Shown piece after piece: positions 8,956-16,776 of a stretch of DNA of 64,000 nt. Origin of the DNA: Actinomadura mexicana (GTDB lineage Bacteria; Actinomycetota; Actinomycetes; Streptosporangiales; Streptosporangiaceae); the NCBI RefSeq assembly GCF_900188105.1, contig NZ_FZNP01000007.1, forward strand, positions 1-64,000. The letters are read 5' to 3'. A program made the translations under genes and the position numbers. Numbering within the stretch: the first letter of the stretch is position 1; each line of letters starts with the position of its first letter. A model generated the notes under the pieces. That model worked only from the letters and a program-made list of their open reading frames with translations, made no database searches and was not told the origin of the DNA.

Positions 8956-9330
8956 ATGACCACCACATGGAGCAGCGACGACCTGGACCGCATCGGCGAC
9001 GCAGAGGAGATTCAGATCGCGCCCGAGAACGACGACGGCACCCTGCGCCGCCCGATCACGATCTGGATCGTCCGCGACGGCGACGCGTTGTTCGTCCGAT
9101 CCGCCAACGGACCCGAGGGCCGCTGGTACCGCACCGCCGCCGGCACCCACCGCGGCCGGATCACCGCCGACGGACTGACCAGGGACGTCACCTTCACCGA
9201 CGCCACCGACCCGGCCGCGAACGACCAGATCGACGCCGCCTACCTGGCCAAGTACGGCAGCACCCCGTGGGCCGAGCCGATGACCCGGCCCGGCCCCCGC
9301 GACACCACACTGCAACTCGACCCCCGCTGA
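8956..9330 (+). CDS. DUF2255 family protein
   Basis: A 124-residue soluble protein with the DUF2255 pattern: short N-terminal helix, PITIWIVRDGDALFVRSANG, GRWYR, and a C-terminal IDAAYLAKYG helix. Members resemble small nitroreductase/FMN-binding-like folds but have no settled function. ATG 8956 is preferred to the in-frame upstream codon at 8938. Same strand and close behind the alcohol dehydrogenase, so likely co-transcribed. Confidence 0.8.
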   Translation: MTTTWSSDDLDRIGDAEEIQIAPENDDGTLRRPITIWIVRDGDALFVRSANGPEGRWYRTAAGTHRGRITADGLTRDVTFTDATDPAANDQIDAAYLAKYGSTPWAEPMTRPGPRDTTLQLDPR

Positions 9331-9358
9331 ACATGGCGGCAGGTCGGAAAGGATCAGC

Positions 9359-9640
9359 ATGGAAGTCCCCAAGCGGCGGCCATCGGCCAAGGCGCCGGCC
9401 GACTGGTTCCCCGGAGACGTCTGGTGGGGTGGTGCGCTTCGCGCCGTGCACCCGCACCGGCTGGCATTCGCACCCCTTTGCCCAGACCCTGCACATCGTC
9501 TCCGGCGTCGCACTCCTTCAGGCCCGTGGCGGCCAGATCATCGGGGCCCACCCGGGCGACCCGCCTGGTTCGCGGTTCCCCGGCGCGGCGGCGTGGGACG
9601 ACCACCACCACGTCACAGGTCTGACGGGAGCAGGTGCCCG
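9359..9640 (+). pseudogene. Cupin-domain protein, internally deleted and frameshifted
   Basis: ATG 9359 opens a frame reading to PADWFPGDVW, after which the cupin core continues in a different frame: VVRFAPCTRTGWHSHPFAQT, LHIVSGVALLQARGGQ, HPGDPPGSRFP, ending near an HHHVTGLT segment. The metal-binding His-x-His motif (WHSH) survives. In relatives of the TM1287/mandelonitrile-lyase-like cupins about 20 residues normally separate the two blocks, so a short deletion at about 9425 also shifted the frame. A stop follows in the original frame. Confidence 0.65.
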
Positions 9641-10150
9641 GAGTTGGTCCGCGAGGGGGATCGGACCGGGTTTCGGCGCTAGCTCGGCCGGGATCACGAC
9701 GCTGACCCGGTTGGTCAGCGAGGTGCGTCGGGTTGAGAACGCCCGGTTGTAAGGGCTGCTGGCCGACCGGACCCCGGCCGGGACCGCCGCGACGTTCTGG
9801 TGCCGTTAACGCCCGTGTCACAGGCTGCAAACGAGAGCGGCGCCGGACAACCCGATCGCCCACCGGCGGTACGTACACCAAACAGCCGAGGAGCCCGTAC
9901 CGCTGGCACGCCGCTGTCAGCCTGCCGAGGTGTGGGTGGACTCGGAGCAGCACCGACCGGTCGTGGACCGGTACCAGCATGCGTGGGTGCGCCGGGCGCG
10001 GTGAACCGTGGCGCGTTTCACTACTCGCCTAACTTGCCTTGACTTCGTCCAAGCCGCTGACCTGCGCAAACACTTCACAACCCACGATAACGGCGAGAGT
10101 TGTCGTTCGGCACCGTGTGCGTATCAGGTGGCGGATGCTCAGCAGTGGCC
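9641..10150. other. Decayed intergenic DNA with a transposon-type repeat
   Basis: No credible gene. A short frame near 9650-9750 has coiled-coil-like spacing at its end (LVSEVRRVENARL) reminiscent of IS3 OrfA tails, and another tail ends near 10003 (YQHAWVRRAR). Neither has a start or enough length. The stretch includes the first copy of the Tn3-associated repeat at 9799. Confidence 0.4.
9799..9835 (+). repeat. Copy A of a 37-bp Tn3-associated repeat
   Basis: This segment begins GGTGCCGTTAACG and continues with CGTGTCAC and GCAAACGAG, matching 19628-19664 apart from a few substitutions and 16037-16067 apart from substitutions and a 6-bp gap. Its length fits the roughly 38-bp terminal inverted repeats of Tn3-family transposons. 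No transposase remains next to this copy. Confidence 0.55.
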
Positions 10151-10615
10151 GGGCCCGCCGGTCAGTCGATGCCTTCGATGATGCGGAAGTCGCGCTCGAA
10201 GCCGTCGGGGAGGGCCACCAGCGCCTTCTGGTATGCCTCGCTCTGGTATGCCGCGACCGCCTGTTCGAAGCTGTCGAACTCGATCAGAACGACGCGTTGC
10301 GTGATTCCGGTCTCGTGGGCGACGACTCGACCGCCACGGGACAGGGTCCGCCCGCCCGCAGCCCGGACAGCCTGACCCGCCAGCTTGTTGTAGGCAGTCA
10401 GCGTCTCAGGGTCGGAAATGGTGGGGTAGACACTGACCCAGTAGCCCTTCGCCATGCAAACCTCCTGTGTTCGGCCGGACACGTCCGACTTCGAATTGAC
10501 GCTCAGATTGCTCGATCCCGGCGACCGAGCACCGGGCGTTTGTGAGGGCGTGCTGATACGGCCCGGTTCGGCTCTGTCACCCGCGGCTGCCGGCCCGCGT
10601 CCCGGCGAAGTCTTC
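10151..10615. repeat. 465-bp direct repeat, copy 1 (DUF1330 gene plus promoter region)
   Basis: Identical to 28739-29203 except for one C/G difference inside the gene (10206 versus 28794). The block starts 11 bp downstream of the DUF1330 stop codon and ends about 160 bp upstream of its start. Sequences on both sides differ between the two sites. Confidence 0.9.
10162..10455 (-). CDS. DUF1330 domain-containing protein (copy 1)
   Basis: A 97-residue dimeric alpha-beta barrel protein of the DUF1330 family: MAKGYWVSVYPTISDPETL, then AGGRTLSRGGRV, IEFDSFEQAVAAYQSEAYQ, ending FRIIEGID. ATG 10453-10455 has AGGAGG upstream. Members are small ferredoxin-like-fold proteins of uncertain role, often beside redox genes. 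It is divergent from an HxlR regulator at 10697, which may control it. A near-identical copy at 28750 differs by one residue (Asp here, His there). Confidence 0.85.
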   Translation of the reverse strand: MAKGYWVSVYPTISDPETLTAYNKLAGQAVRAAGGRTLSRGGRVVAHETGITQRVVLIEFDSFEQAVAAYQSEAYQKALVALPDGFERDFRIIEGID

Positions 10616-10696
10616 CTCGGTGCTTCGAAAATCGAATCGATGGGCTCCACGATAGTGTGTCGGATATCGAAGCAGCAAGAGGGGACGGTACGACGG

Positions 10697-11050
10697 ATGG
10701 CGGCACCCAGGCCGGGACGGGCGGTCCGAGGGTCGAGCACCGGCCGGCCACTGATGGCCGCCCTCGACCTGTTCGGCCGTAGGTGGAACCTGCGGATCGT
10801 CTGGGAACTGCGACACGGGCCGGTCGGGTTCCGTGCGTTGCAGGAACGCTGCGACAACATGTCCTCCAGCGTGCTGCGGCAACGGCTGACCGAGCTGCTC
10901 GACGCCGCCCTCGTCGAGCAGCTTCCGGACACCACCTACGCCCTCACCGAGCTGGGCCACGGCGCCTGCCGCGCGCTGCGCCCGCTCGTCCGGTGGTCCG
11001 CAGAGTGGGCCGCGACCCTCTCCGCCGCCGGTCCCGAAGACGCCCGTTAA
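10697..11050 (+). CDS. HxlR-family winged-helix transcriptional regulator
   Basis: A 117-residue HxlR/MarR-like regulator: DLFGRRWNLRIVWELRHGP, FRALQERCDNMSSSVLRQRL (recognition helix) and the wing PDTTYALTELG. ATG 10697 has AGGGGACGG upstream. Divergent from the DUF1330 gene; the 240-bp spacer contains an AT-rich patch around 10627-10675 with repeated ATCGA/TCGAA words. Its stop codon overlaps, in opposite orientation, the stop of a minus-strand fragment. Confidence 0.8.
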   Translation: MAAPRPGRAVRGSSTGRPLMAALDLFGRRWNLRIVWELRHGPVGFRALQERCDNMSSSVLRQRLTELLDAALVEQLPDTTYALTELGHGACRALRPLVRWSAEWAATLSAAGPEDAR

Positions 11051-11268
11051 CGCTGGCCCTGGCCGCGCCGTATGGCCCGGCCGTGGTCGAGCGCGGCCTG
11101 TTCGGCGTCGTCGAGGTCGGCGGCGCGCAGGAAGTCGGCGACCTTGCCGGGCATGTTGAGGCTGACCGGCACCTCGGTGTCGGCCCTGGCCGGGGCGTCC
11201 TGGCGGGCGTCGGGGGTGTGGTCGATGGTGGGACGTGCCGGACGAGATCCGGTACCCGGTCGGCGGGC
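11047..11268 (-). other. Open fragment ending against the HxlR gene
   Basis: A minus-strand frame open from 11268 to a TAA at 11047-11049 reads as a believable C-terminus (MPGKVADFLRAADLDDAEQA then ALDHGRAIRRG). Its stop overlaps the HxlR stop by two bases. There is no good start and an in-frame stop lies just upstream, so it may be a remnant; family unknown. Confidence 0.3.
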
Positions 11269-11325
11269 CTATGCCTTGACCTCGGCAAGGCGGGCGCGGG
11301 CACCGGCCAGGCCTTCGCGCATCGG

Positions 11326-11413
11326 CGCTACCCGCTACCCGGCCACGATGACGCAGGCCGTCATGGGGATGGGCGGTAGCGGCACCAGGTAGCGCAGCCG
11401 CTACCGGTAGCGG
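11326..11413. repeat. Cluster of six CGCTACC/GGTAGCG heptamers
   Basis: The heptamer CGCTACC occurs at 11326, 11333 and 11399 and its complement GGTAGCG at 11375, 11388 and 11406, six copies in 88 bp. The last two fuse into a perfect 16-bp palindrome (11398-11413). Iteron-like clusters bind replication initiators, partition proteins or recombinases, but no such gene is intact here. Confidence 0.6.
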
Positions 11414-11867
11414 CCCGGCCGCTGCATGATGTTCAGGGCAGCCAAGGCATGGTTCGGCTTTGCTGTCTCCTGGGTTCTACTCGTTGTCCGGTACGCTCGG
11501 CGGCTCAGCCGGCGGCGGATGGTTGGGCATGGGCGGCGTAGCAGCCATCGCCGAGGTCATCTTTTTGCGTCCTGGCAGCCAGGCCTGCGTTTTGCAGGCC
11601 GAGACAACGGCTCCAGTCTCCTCGCCGACTACCGTCGCGCCGTCTGACTGACTCGCACGAGACTGTTGCCGAAACGATGAGGGGTCTCGTCGCGGCGGCC
11701 GCCACCGTCAGCCCGGCCAGAACAGAAGGACGGTCGGCCGGCATTGGCGCTGGTCATCATCCGATGAGGGAACAGGCATTCATGTTCGTCGCCCGCGCCC
11801 GCGGCCTGGGCACCGCAGGGACCACCGACCAAAGACCACTCGAACCCGAACTCACCGCCGGCGCGCC
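11414..11867. other. Non-coding stretch
   Basis: No supported gene. Frames are short with irregular third-position composition, and there are runs such as CTTTTTGCG that are unusually AT-rich for this genome. It separates the heptamer cluster from a Tn3 transposase fragment. Confidence 0.5.
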
Positions 11868-12131
11868 AAACCGCTGGTCGCCCAGGTCTGCGAAGCGGGG
11901 TGCGAACCGGTAGCCGAGCATGGACAAGATCCCGAACACCATCTCCGAGTCGCTGGCCTGGTCGGTGGTGACGACCTCGGGCTTGGGGCCGGCGTCGATG
12001 TTGATGAGGGTGCCCGGGATGAACAGCGAGTCGCGCGGGGTGCCGGGCACGACCATCTGCCCGATGCCCATGACCTGGTCGTTGACGGCGTTCAGCAGCG
12101 TGATCTCGCGCTTGTAGCCGAAGTGCTTGGG
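11868..12131 (-). pseudogene. Tn3-family transposase (TnpA) internal fragment
   Basis: Minus frame from 12131 reads KHFGYKREITLLNAVNDQVM, then LINIDAGPKPEVVTTDQASD and MVFGILSMLGYRFAPRFADL before becoming unrelated at about 11868. This is the DDE catalytic region of Tn3-family transposases, where the ADLGD-x-RF segment is characteristic. Both ends are missing. It matches the Tn3-type remnants at 19.7 kb and the 37-bp repeats, but whether all derive from one element is inference. Confidence 0.7.
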
Positions 12132-12506
12132 TGAGGGCCCGGCAGTGATGGCGGGTCACCGCCAGCGGCGTCGCGGTCTTGCGCGGCTCGCTCTGCCGGG
12201 CCGGCGCCGGCGCCGGCGCCTCTTCCCGAACCTCCAGCAACAGCCCCTTGTAGCGAACCGTCGCGATCTGCACGGCCAACACCGGCGGCGCGAATCGGCA
12301 CGCGACCGCCGATGCAGGAGCTGCGGCTGAGCGAGACCCGCTGTCCCGGCTCCGGTAAATACGTTGCGGGGTCCGGAACGGGCGGACATGCTGGGTTGGT
12401 CGAGCGGCGGCGAACGCTGCCTGGACTAAGGAGGGCTGACGAATGGCCATCACTGCGCTGCGGCATGTCCGCATCAGTCCCACCTTTTTGTTCAGGAGCA
12501 CACCCG
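12132..12506. other. Spacer upstream of the RIO kinase
   Basis: No convincing gene. A minus-strand patch (FAPPVLAVQIATVRYKGLLL) has some coding character but no start or continuation. The last bases hold AGGAG nine bases upstream of the TTG start of the kinase. Confidence 0.4.
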
Positions 12507-13427
12507 TTGTCTTCCGAGTACGAACTCTCTGATACCTACTCCGACCTCGACTCCCGCGGGTCCGATCTCACCGGTGATGAGCCCCGGCAAGACCCGGCCG
12601 ACGCCTTCGTCTTCAACTTTCAATCGATCGACGAGGAGCTGGGCCCGGATCAGCGCTGGTCCACCTGGCTGGACGTCGAGCGCGGCTCCCGCGGCCCAGA
12701 ACCACGCCCCTCATGGGTCGTCACGGAACAGGCCGCGATCGATACTGAGCTCGGCGTCCTCAAAACCGGCAAGGAGGCCGACGTCTTCCTGCTTGAACGG
12801 GCTGTCGAAGCCATCGGCGACAATCCGGCGAAATCCTCGCTGCTGGCCGCGAAACGGTACCGCACCGAGGAACACCGATCCTTCCACCGCAGTACGTCGT
12901 ACGTCGAAGGTCGCCGTACCCGCAACAGCCGCGACAGCAGGGCGATGGCGAATAAGACCTCGCACGGCCGCAGTGTCTCGGCCGGTCAGTGGGCGTACGC
13001 CGAATGGGATGCTCTCAACCGGTTGTGGAAGGCCGGCGTCCCGGTCCCGTATCCCGTGCAGGTGGACGGCACCGAGCTGCTGATGGAGTTCATCGACGAC
13101 GGCGAGGAGGGCGCCGCGCCCCGGCTCGCCCAGGTCCGGCCGTCGAAGGAGCTGCTCGGTGTGTACTTCGAGCAGCTCCGCCACGGCATGCGCGAACTGG
13201 CTCGCGCCGGGCTCGCGCACGGCGACCTCTCGCCGTACAACGTCCTCGCGCAGGCCGAGCGGATCGTGATGATCGACCTGCCCCAGGTCGTCGACATCGT
13301 CGGCAACCCGAAGGGCATGGACTTCCTGATGCGCGACTGCCACAACATGGCCACGTGGTTCACGAGCCGCGGGCTTGAGATCGACGACCAGGAGCTGTTC
13401 GCCGACCTGCTCACCATGGTGTTCTGA
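12507..13427 (+). CDS. RIO1-like serine protein kinase
   Basis: A 306-residue RIO-family atypical kinase. The ATP-binding start is GVLKTGKEADVFLLERA, the nucleotide-contacting Lys lies in LLAAKRYRTEEH, the catalytic loop is HGDLSPYNVL (near residue 237) and the metal-binding Asp is in MIDLPQVVD. The N-terminal 90 residues are acidic and probably flexible. TTG 12507 follows AGGAG; no ATG lies in a better position. RIO1-like proteins are found in actinomycetes with undefined substrates. Downstream is a degraded integrase. Confidence 0.85.
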   Translation: MSSEYELSDTYSDLDSRGSDLTGDEPRQDPADAFVFNFQSIDEELGPDQRWSTWLDVERGSRGPEPRPSWVVTEQAAIDTELGVLKTGKEADVFLLERAVEAIGDNPAKSSLLAAKRYRTEEHRSFHRSTSYVEGRRTRNSRDSRAMANKTSHGRSVSAGQWAYAEWDALNRLWKAGVPVPYPVQVDGTELLMEFIDDGEEGAAPRLAQVRPSKELLGVYFEQLRHGMRELARAGLAHGDLSPYNVLAQAERIVMIDLPQVVDIVGNPKGMDFLMRDCHNMATWFTSRGLEIDDQELFADLLTMVF

Positions 13428-13449
13428 TCGCCTTCTGCGACGCGGTTCC

Positions 13450-13760
13450 TCAGCCGATGCTCGGCCGAACTGCCAGCCCGCGCTGGGAGTCCAGCTGGAC
13501 TCCCAGCGCGCCGGCATCTTGAGCATCCCGGCGCAGCCGGGCGATTTCGGTGGCCATGGCGGCGCCCAGGTCGTAGGCGGGGAAGTGGTCGAAACTGTGG
13601 CGGCGGGTGGTGCCAGGGCGGGTGTGCCCGGCGAAATCCTGGACGTCGCGCCGTGGCTTGCTGTCGTTCGTTGGGGGCGTGGGTGATCGGGGTGCCGCGC
13701 AGGTCGCGCGGTTGATCTTGTCCTGGCTGGGGCTGCCAGCGGCTTGTGGCGACGCGGTGG
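13450..13760 (-). pseudogene. Tyrosine recombinase/integrase C-terminal remnant
   Basis: The minus strand encodes RRDVQDFAGHTRPGTTRRHS then FDHFPAYDLGAAMATEIARL to a stop at 13450. DVQDFAGHTRPGTTRR matches the final catalytic block of actinomycete phage-type integrases (GHxxPxTTRRY), but the nucleophilic Tyr is replaced by His. The preceding His-x-x-Arg block cannot be found in one frame. Inactive remnant of an integrated element. Confidence 0.6.
13479..13510. repeat. Perfect 32-bp palindrome
   Basis: A spacerless, mismatch-free palindrome centred between 13494 and 13495, half-site CGCGCTGGGAGTCCAG. It lies 52 bp beyond the RIO kinase stop and inside the integrase remnant. It could be a bidirectional terminator hairpin or a dimer binding site. 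Confidence 0.8.
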
Positions 13761-13869
13761 AGCCGGCGTCCCATGAACCCGGCGGCCGGTGCGGATGACG
13801 AACAGCAGGCCCTCGGCGGACGAGCCCCGCTCGGCCAGCAGCCGGTCCGAAGCGTTCAGAAACCGTCCC

Positions 13870-14553
13870 TCAAAGCAGGACCGGTGTCACGGCTACGCGT
13901 GCCTGGCTCAGACCGGAGACAGGGGTGCGGGACAGGGCGGTGCGAAGCGCGAAGACGCCGAGCAAGCCGCCTGCCGTGAGCCGCTGGGCGGCCATGGCGC
14001 GGGGCCGGGAGCTCAAAAACCGCGACACCCGTGCTGCGCCCAGCATGATCAGAGCATTGACAGAGATCCCCACGGTGATCTGCACACCGCCGAGCTGGAG
14101 CAGTTGCGCCCAGGCAGGGCCTGCCTGCGGGTCCAGGAACTGGGGCAGTAGGGCGGCGTACATAAGAGCAATCTTGGGGTTGAGCAGGTTGGTCAGCAGC
14201 CCCATCGAGAACAGGCGGGTGTCGGATACCGGAGGCAGGTCCTGGGCCGGGGCGAAGGGCGAGCGGCCGCCGGGCTTGAGCATGCCCCAGGCGAGGTAGG
14301 CCAGGTGGGCGGCCCCGGCTAGCTTGACCGCCATGAACGCCAACGGCACGGCGGCGAACAGCGCGGACAGGCCCGCCGCCGCAGCCAGCAGGTAGAACAC
14401 GAATCCCACGGCGGTCCCACCGAGACTCACCAGGCCCGCTCTGCGGCCTTGTGTGATCGCGCGGGAGGCGAGGTGGATCATGTTCGGTCCCGGGGTCAGG
14501 GCCATGCCGAGTTCGACCAGAGCCACTCCTCCGACCGCGGCCAAAGTGATCAC
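13870..14553 (-). CDS. LysE-family amino acid/metabolite exporter
   Basis: A 227-residue inner-membrane protein with about six hydrophobic segments and the LysE/RhtB signature ALTPGPNMIHLASRAITQGR near the N-terminus plus GLLTNLLNPKIALMYAALLP in the middle. Family members export basic amino acids, homoserine or threonine; specificity here is unknown. The gene is full length and stands alone; no LysG-type regulator is adjacent. Confidence 0.85.
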   Translation of the reverse strand: MITLAAVGGVALVELGMALTPGPNMIHLASRAITQGRRAGLVSLGGTAVGFVFYLLAAAAGLSALFAAVPLAFMAVKLAGAAHLAYLAWGMLKPGGRSPFAPAQDLPPVSDTRLFSMGLLTNLLNPKIALMYAALLPQFLDPQAGPAWAQLLQLGGVQITVGISVNALIMLGAARVSRFLSSRPRAMAAQRLTAGGLLGVFALRTALSRTPVSGLSQARVAVTPVLL

Positions 14554-14992
14554 CGGTCAACCTCCTGGACGTTCGTCGGGTACCTAGTTCTCGAAGTGGA
14601 GAGTCGCCCGGCTGCGGCGCATCAGCAGCGCCTGTCTCGCCTGCTGCAGGATAGGGCCTCGCCACCCGGCACTTCATGTACCCCGCCCCGCCCTACGGGC
14701 GTTGGCGCGCCGGTCCGGCAGCCTGTCGGCGCGGTGTCACGGCGCAGGGTTGAGCGGGCGGAGCCCGTCGGGGTCTCGGGGATCTGGAAGGAATGGCGGC
14801 CCATCATGTTGATGTGGTGGCGCACGAACGGTCAGAGCCTGGCCGCAGTGGAAGCCAAGGCGGGCGCCGGGCTCCGTCCCTTCCATGACCCTGCCACCAG
14901 GCAACCGTCTGAGTAGCCACCAAGCGGGGCGGTCACGTCAGCCTGCGACGTGCAGAGCTAGCGGAGGTCCACGACCTCGTCCGAGAACCGAT
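14554..14992. other. Intergenic stretch without a supported gene
   Basis: Only short frames with mixed third positions. It probably holds the promoter of the minus-strand LysE gene near 14560-14600. The rest shows nothing I recognise. Confidence 0.5.
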
Positions 14993-15027
14993 GGCACCGG
15001 GGACGAGCAGGCGCCTGCCCCGGTGCC
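14993..15027 (-). terminator. Hairpin terminator after the dihydrofolate reductase-like gene
   Basis: Perfect 10-bp arms GGCACCGGGG (14993-15002) and CCCCGGTGCC (15018-15027) flank a 15-base loop that itself contains a short palindrome. It lies about 30 bp beyond the stop of the minus-strand gene at 15056. There is no U-tract, as usual for actinomycete hairpin terminators. Confidence 0.65.
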
Positions 15028-15055
15028 ACCGTGACCACGCGTCGCTTGCTGAGTC

Positions 15056-15613
15056 TTACTTGTCGGCTGGCGCGTACACCAGTTCGAGAACTCCGGACGG
15101 GAAGGCCGTGCTCTTCACCAAGCGCAGGTTCACGGCCTGATCCAGCTCGGGGAACAGCGGCGCGCCCTTCCCTGTGACGGCGGGCAGCACCCACAGCCGG
15201 TACTCGTCGACTACGCCGAGCTTGATCAGGGAGTGCATGAACTTGGTGCCGCCTGCGGCGACGAGGTCCTTGCCGGGCTCGGCCTTGAGCTTGGCGATCT
15301 CCTCCGCCGTGTCACCGCTGGCGATCCGGGTCTCAGGCCAGTCGTCGGCGGTTTCGAGCGTGCGGGAGAACACGATCTTGGGAATCTCGTTCATGGCCTT
15401 GGCGGACGGGTGGTCCGAATCGGGCCAGTATCCGGCCATGCTCTCGTAGGTGTTCCGGCCCATGAGGAAAGCGCCAGCCTCCCAAAGCCGGCTGACGAAG
15501 TACTTCTCCTGCTCGGGGTCGTCAATGCTCATCATGACGTCCCGGATTCCATTGTCCCCGTCAGCGCTCTTACCGTCGAGCGAGACGTAGAAACCCAGAA
15601 TCAACTTTCGCAT
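15056..15613 (-). CDS. Dihydrofolate reductase family (RibD C-terminal-like) protein
   Basis: A 185-residue RibD_C/DHFR-like protein starting MRKLILGFYVSLDGKSA. FLMGRNTYESMAGYWP is the NADPH-binding segment and PKIVFSRTLE and LVAAGGTKFMHSLIK are typical of the stand-alone YyaP/YwjB-type group. It probably reduces a pteridine-like or other small molecule, but no substrate is established. Monocistronic, ended by the hairpin at 14993. Confidence 0.85.
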   Translation of the reverse strand: MRKLILGFYVSLDGKSADGDNGIRDVMMSIDDPEQEKYFVSRLWEAGAFLMGRNTYESMAGYWPDSDHPSAKAMNEIPKIVFSRTLETADDWPETRIASGDTAEEIAKLKAEPGKDLVAAGGTKFMHSLIKLGVVDEYRLWVLPAVTGKGAPLFPELDQAVNLRLVKSTAFPSGVLELVYAPADK

Positions 15614-15873
15614 GCAGTGCCTCCATGTGTTACTTCCCGCGCCGGTCCAGCGCGGACCAAGATCATCTCGTGCTCAGTGGTTGGTCAGTCGCACAGTCAG
15701 ACCGCCGGTTCCCCCAGAACTCATCGCGCTCCGCACCATCGACACCTCTCGCCAGGAGCAGTGAGACATGCGCCGTCCTGCCCTTTGCGATGCGGCTCTT
15801 GCTTCGTTTGACCAGGCTAAAGAAGCGCGAAACCGGGGGCGTCGGCCGCGTGAAGGGTCTTACGGATGCGACT

Positions 15874-16030
15874 TCAGGCTGAAGGGCGGGGCCGGACTAT
15901 ACCGAGGTCGCAGGCCATCACAACGGCGTGAACACGGTCGCGGGCGCCGAGCTTCTACAGGACGACCTTCACGGTCGCCTCCGCCAGGACCAGGAGCCTG
16001 GCAATCTCGGCGTTGGAGGCGACCCGGGCT
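15874..16030 (-). pseudogene. LuxR-type HTH fragment
   Basis: The minus strand reads VASNAEIARLLVLAEATVKV, a stop, then KLGARDRVHAVVMACDLGIV to a final stop at 15874. This is the LuxR C-terminal helix-turn-helix with a small deletion and a nonsense codon between its helices. Everything upstream of the HTH is absent: the sequence breaks at about 16030, immediately beside a copy of the Tn3-associated repeat, as if the element interrupted the gene. Confidence 0.65.
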
Positions 16031-16036
16031 ACCGCT

Positions 16037-16067
16037 GGTGCCGTCAACGGACGAGTCACGCAAACGA
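16037..16067 (+). repeat. Copy B of the Tn3-associated repeat
   Basis: Begins GGTGCCGTCAACGGACGAG and continues TCACGCAAACGA, lacking 6 bp found in the other copies. Similarity to copy C resumes shortly afterwards at GTGATCGGGC, so homology spans nearly 60 bp. It adjoins the truncated LuxR fragment. Confidence 0.55.
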
Positions 16068-16094
16068 AATGGCTTGTGTGTGATCGGGCCCGCA

Positions 16095-16776
16095 TGAGGT
16101 CGGGTCGTTCGCGCCGACACCTCGCCCGCCTCGTCGCCATCGCCGACGGCGCCAGCCCCGTCGCCGAACGGACGCCCGAGGACTTCGCCGCGGTGATGGA
16201 CCGGTGGAACGGCTCGGCGGCCGCGGGCCGACGACGCACACGCGGTGCGCGAGCGGGTGCTCTCTCGGCTGTACGAGATCACTGCCCGCGCCGAAGAGCT
16301 CCTCAGCCTCGACATCGAGGGACTCGCCCCCGAGTTCCGCCGCGTCCGCGTGGCCTCCAAAGCTGGCGCGATCGTAACGTGCCGGGCGGCTTGGCCTCAC
16401 ATCGTCCGAGAAAGATTCGTTTACGACAGATGTCCGGCTATGGCGGGCGCCAACCCGGCGAGCCTTCGCCCGGTCGTTCGGCTGAAGCAACCGTGCCGCC
16501 CGCGAGGAGGCATCGCTCATAGCCGGCGGCGACCCCTGGCCGTCGCCTACCAGGCCGTCTTCGACGATCACTATCCGGCACGAGTTCGGCGGCCTCAACC
16601 TCCTGCTGCCGTAGGGCGTCAGGACGCCGGCGACCGGCACAGGCGCGCGGTTGTCCGGCGAGCGATCACCCGCGACCGAGGCCAAATTCGTTCTCAACGC
16701 CGACGGCCCCGGTTCCTCAACCTCCGAGATCGCAGAGCGAGTCGGGGGATATCACTGCAATAGGTACGGTTGCGCC
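16095..16776. other. Decayed coding remnants, family unknown
   Basis: Several plus-strand patches look once-coding but change frame: HLARLVAIADGASPVAERTP (about 16120), RERVLSRLYEITARAEELLS then DIEGLAPEFRRVRVASKAGA (16247-16370), and ITIRHEFGGLNLLLP before a stop near 16618. They may be pieces of genes carried by the Tn3-like element. No function can be assigned. Confidence 0.4.
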
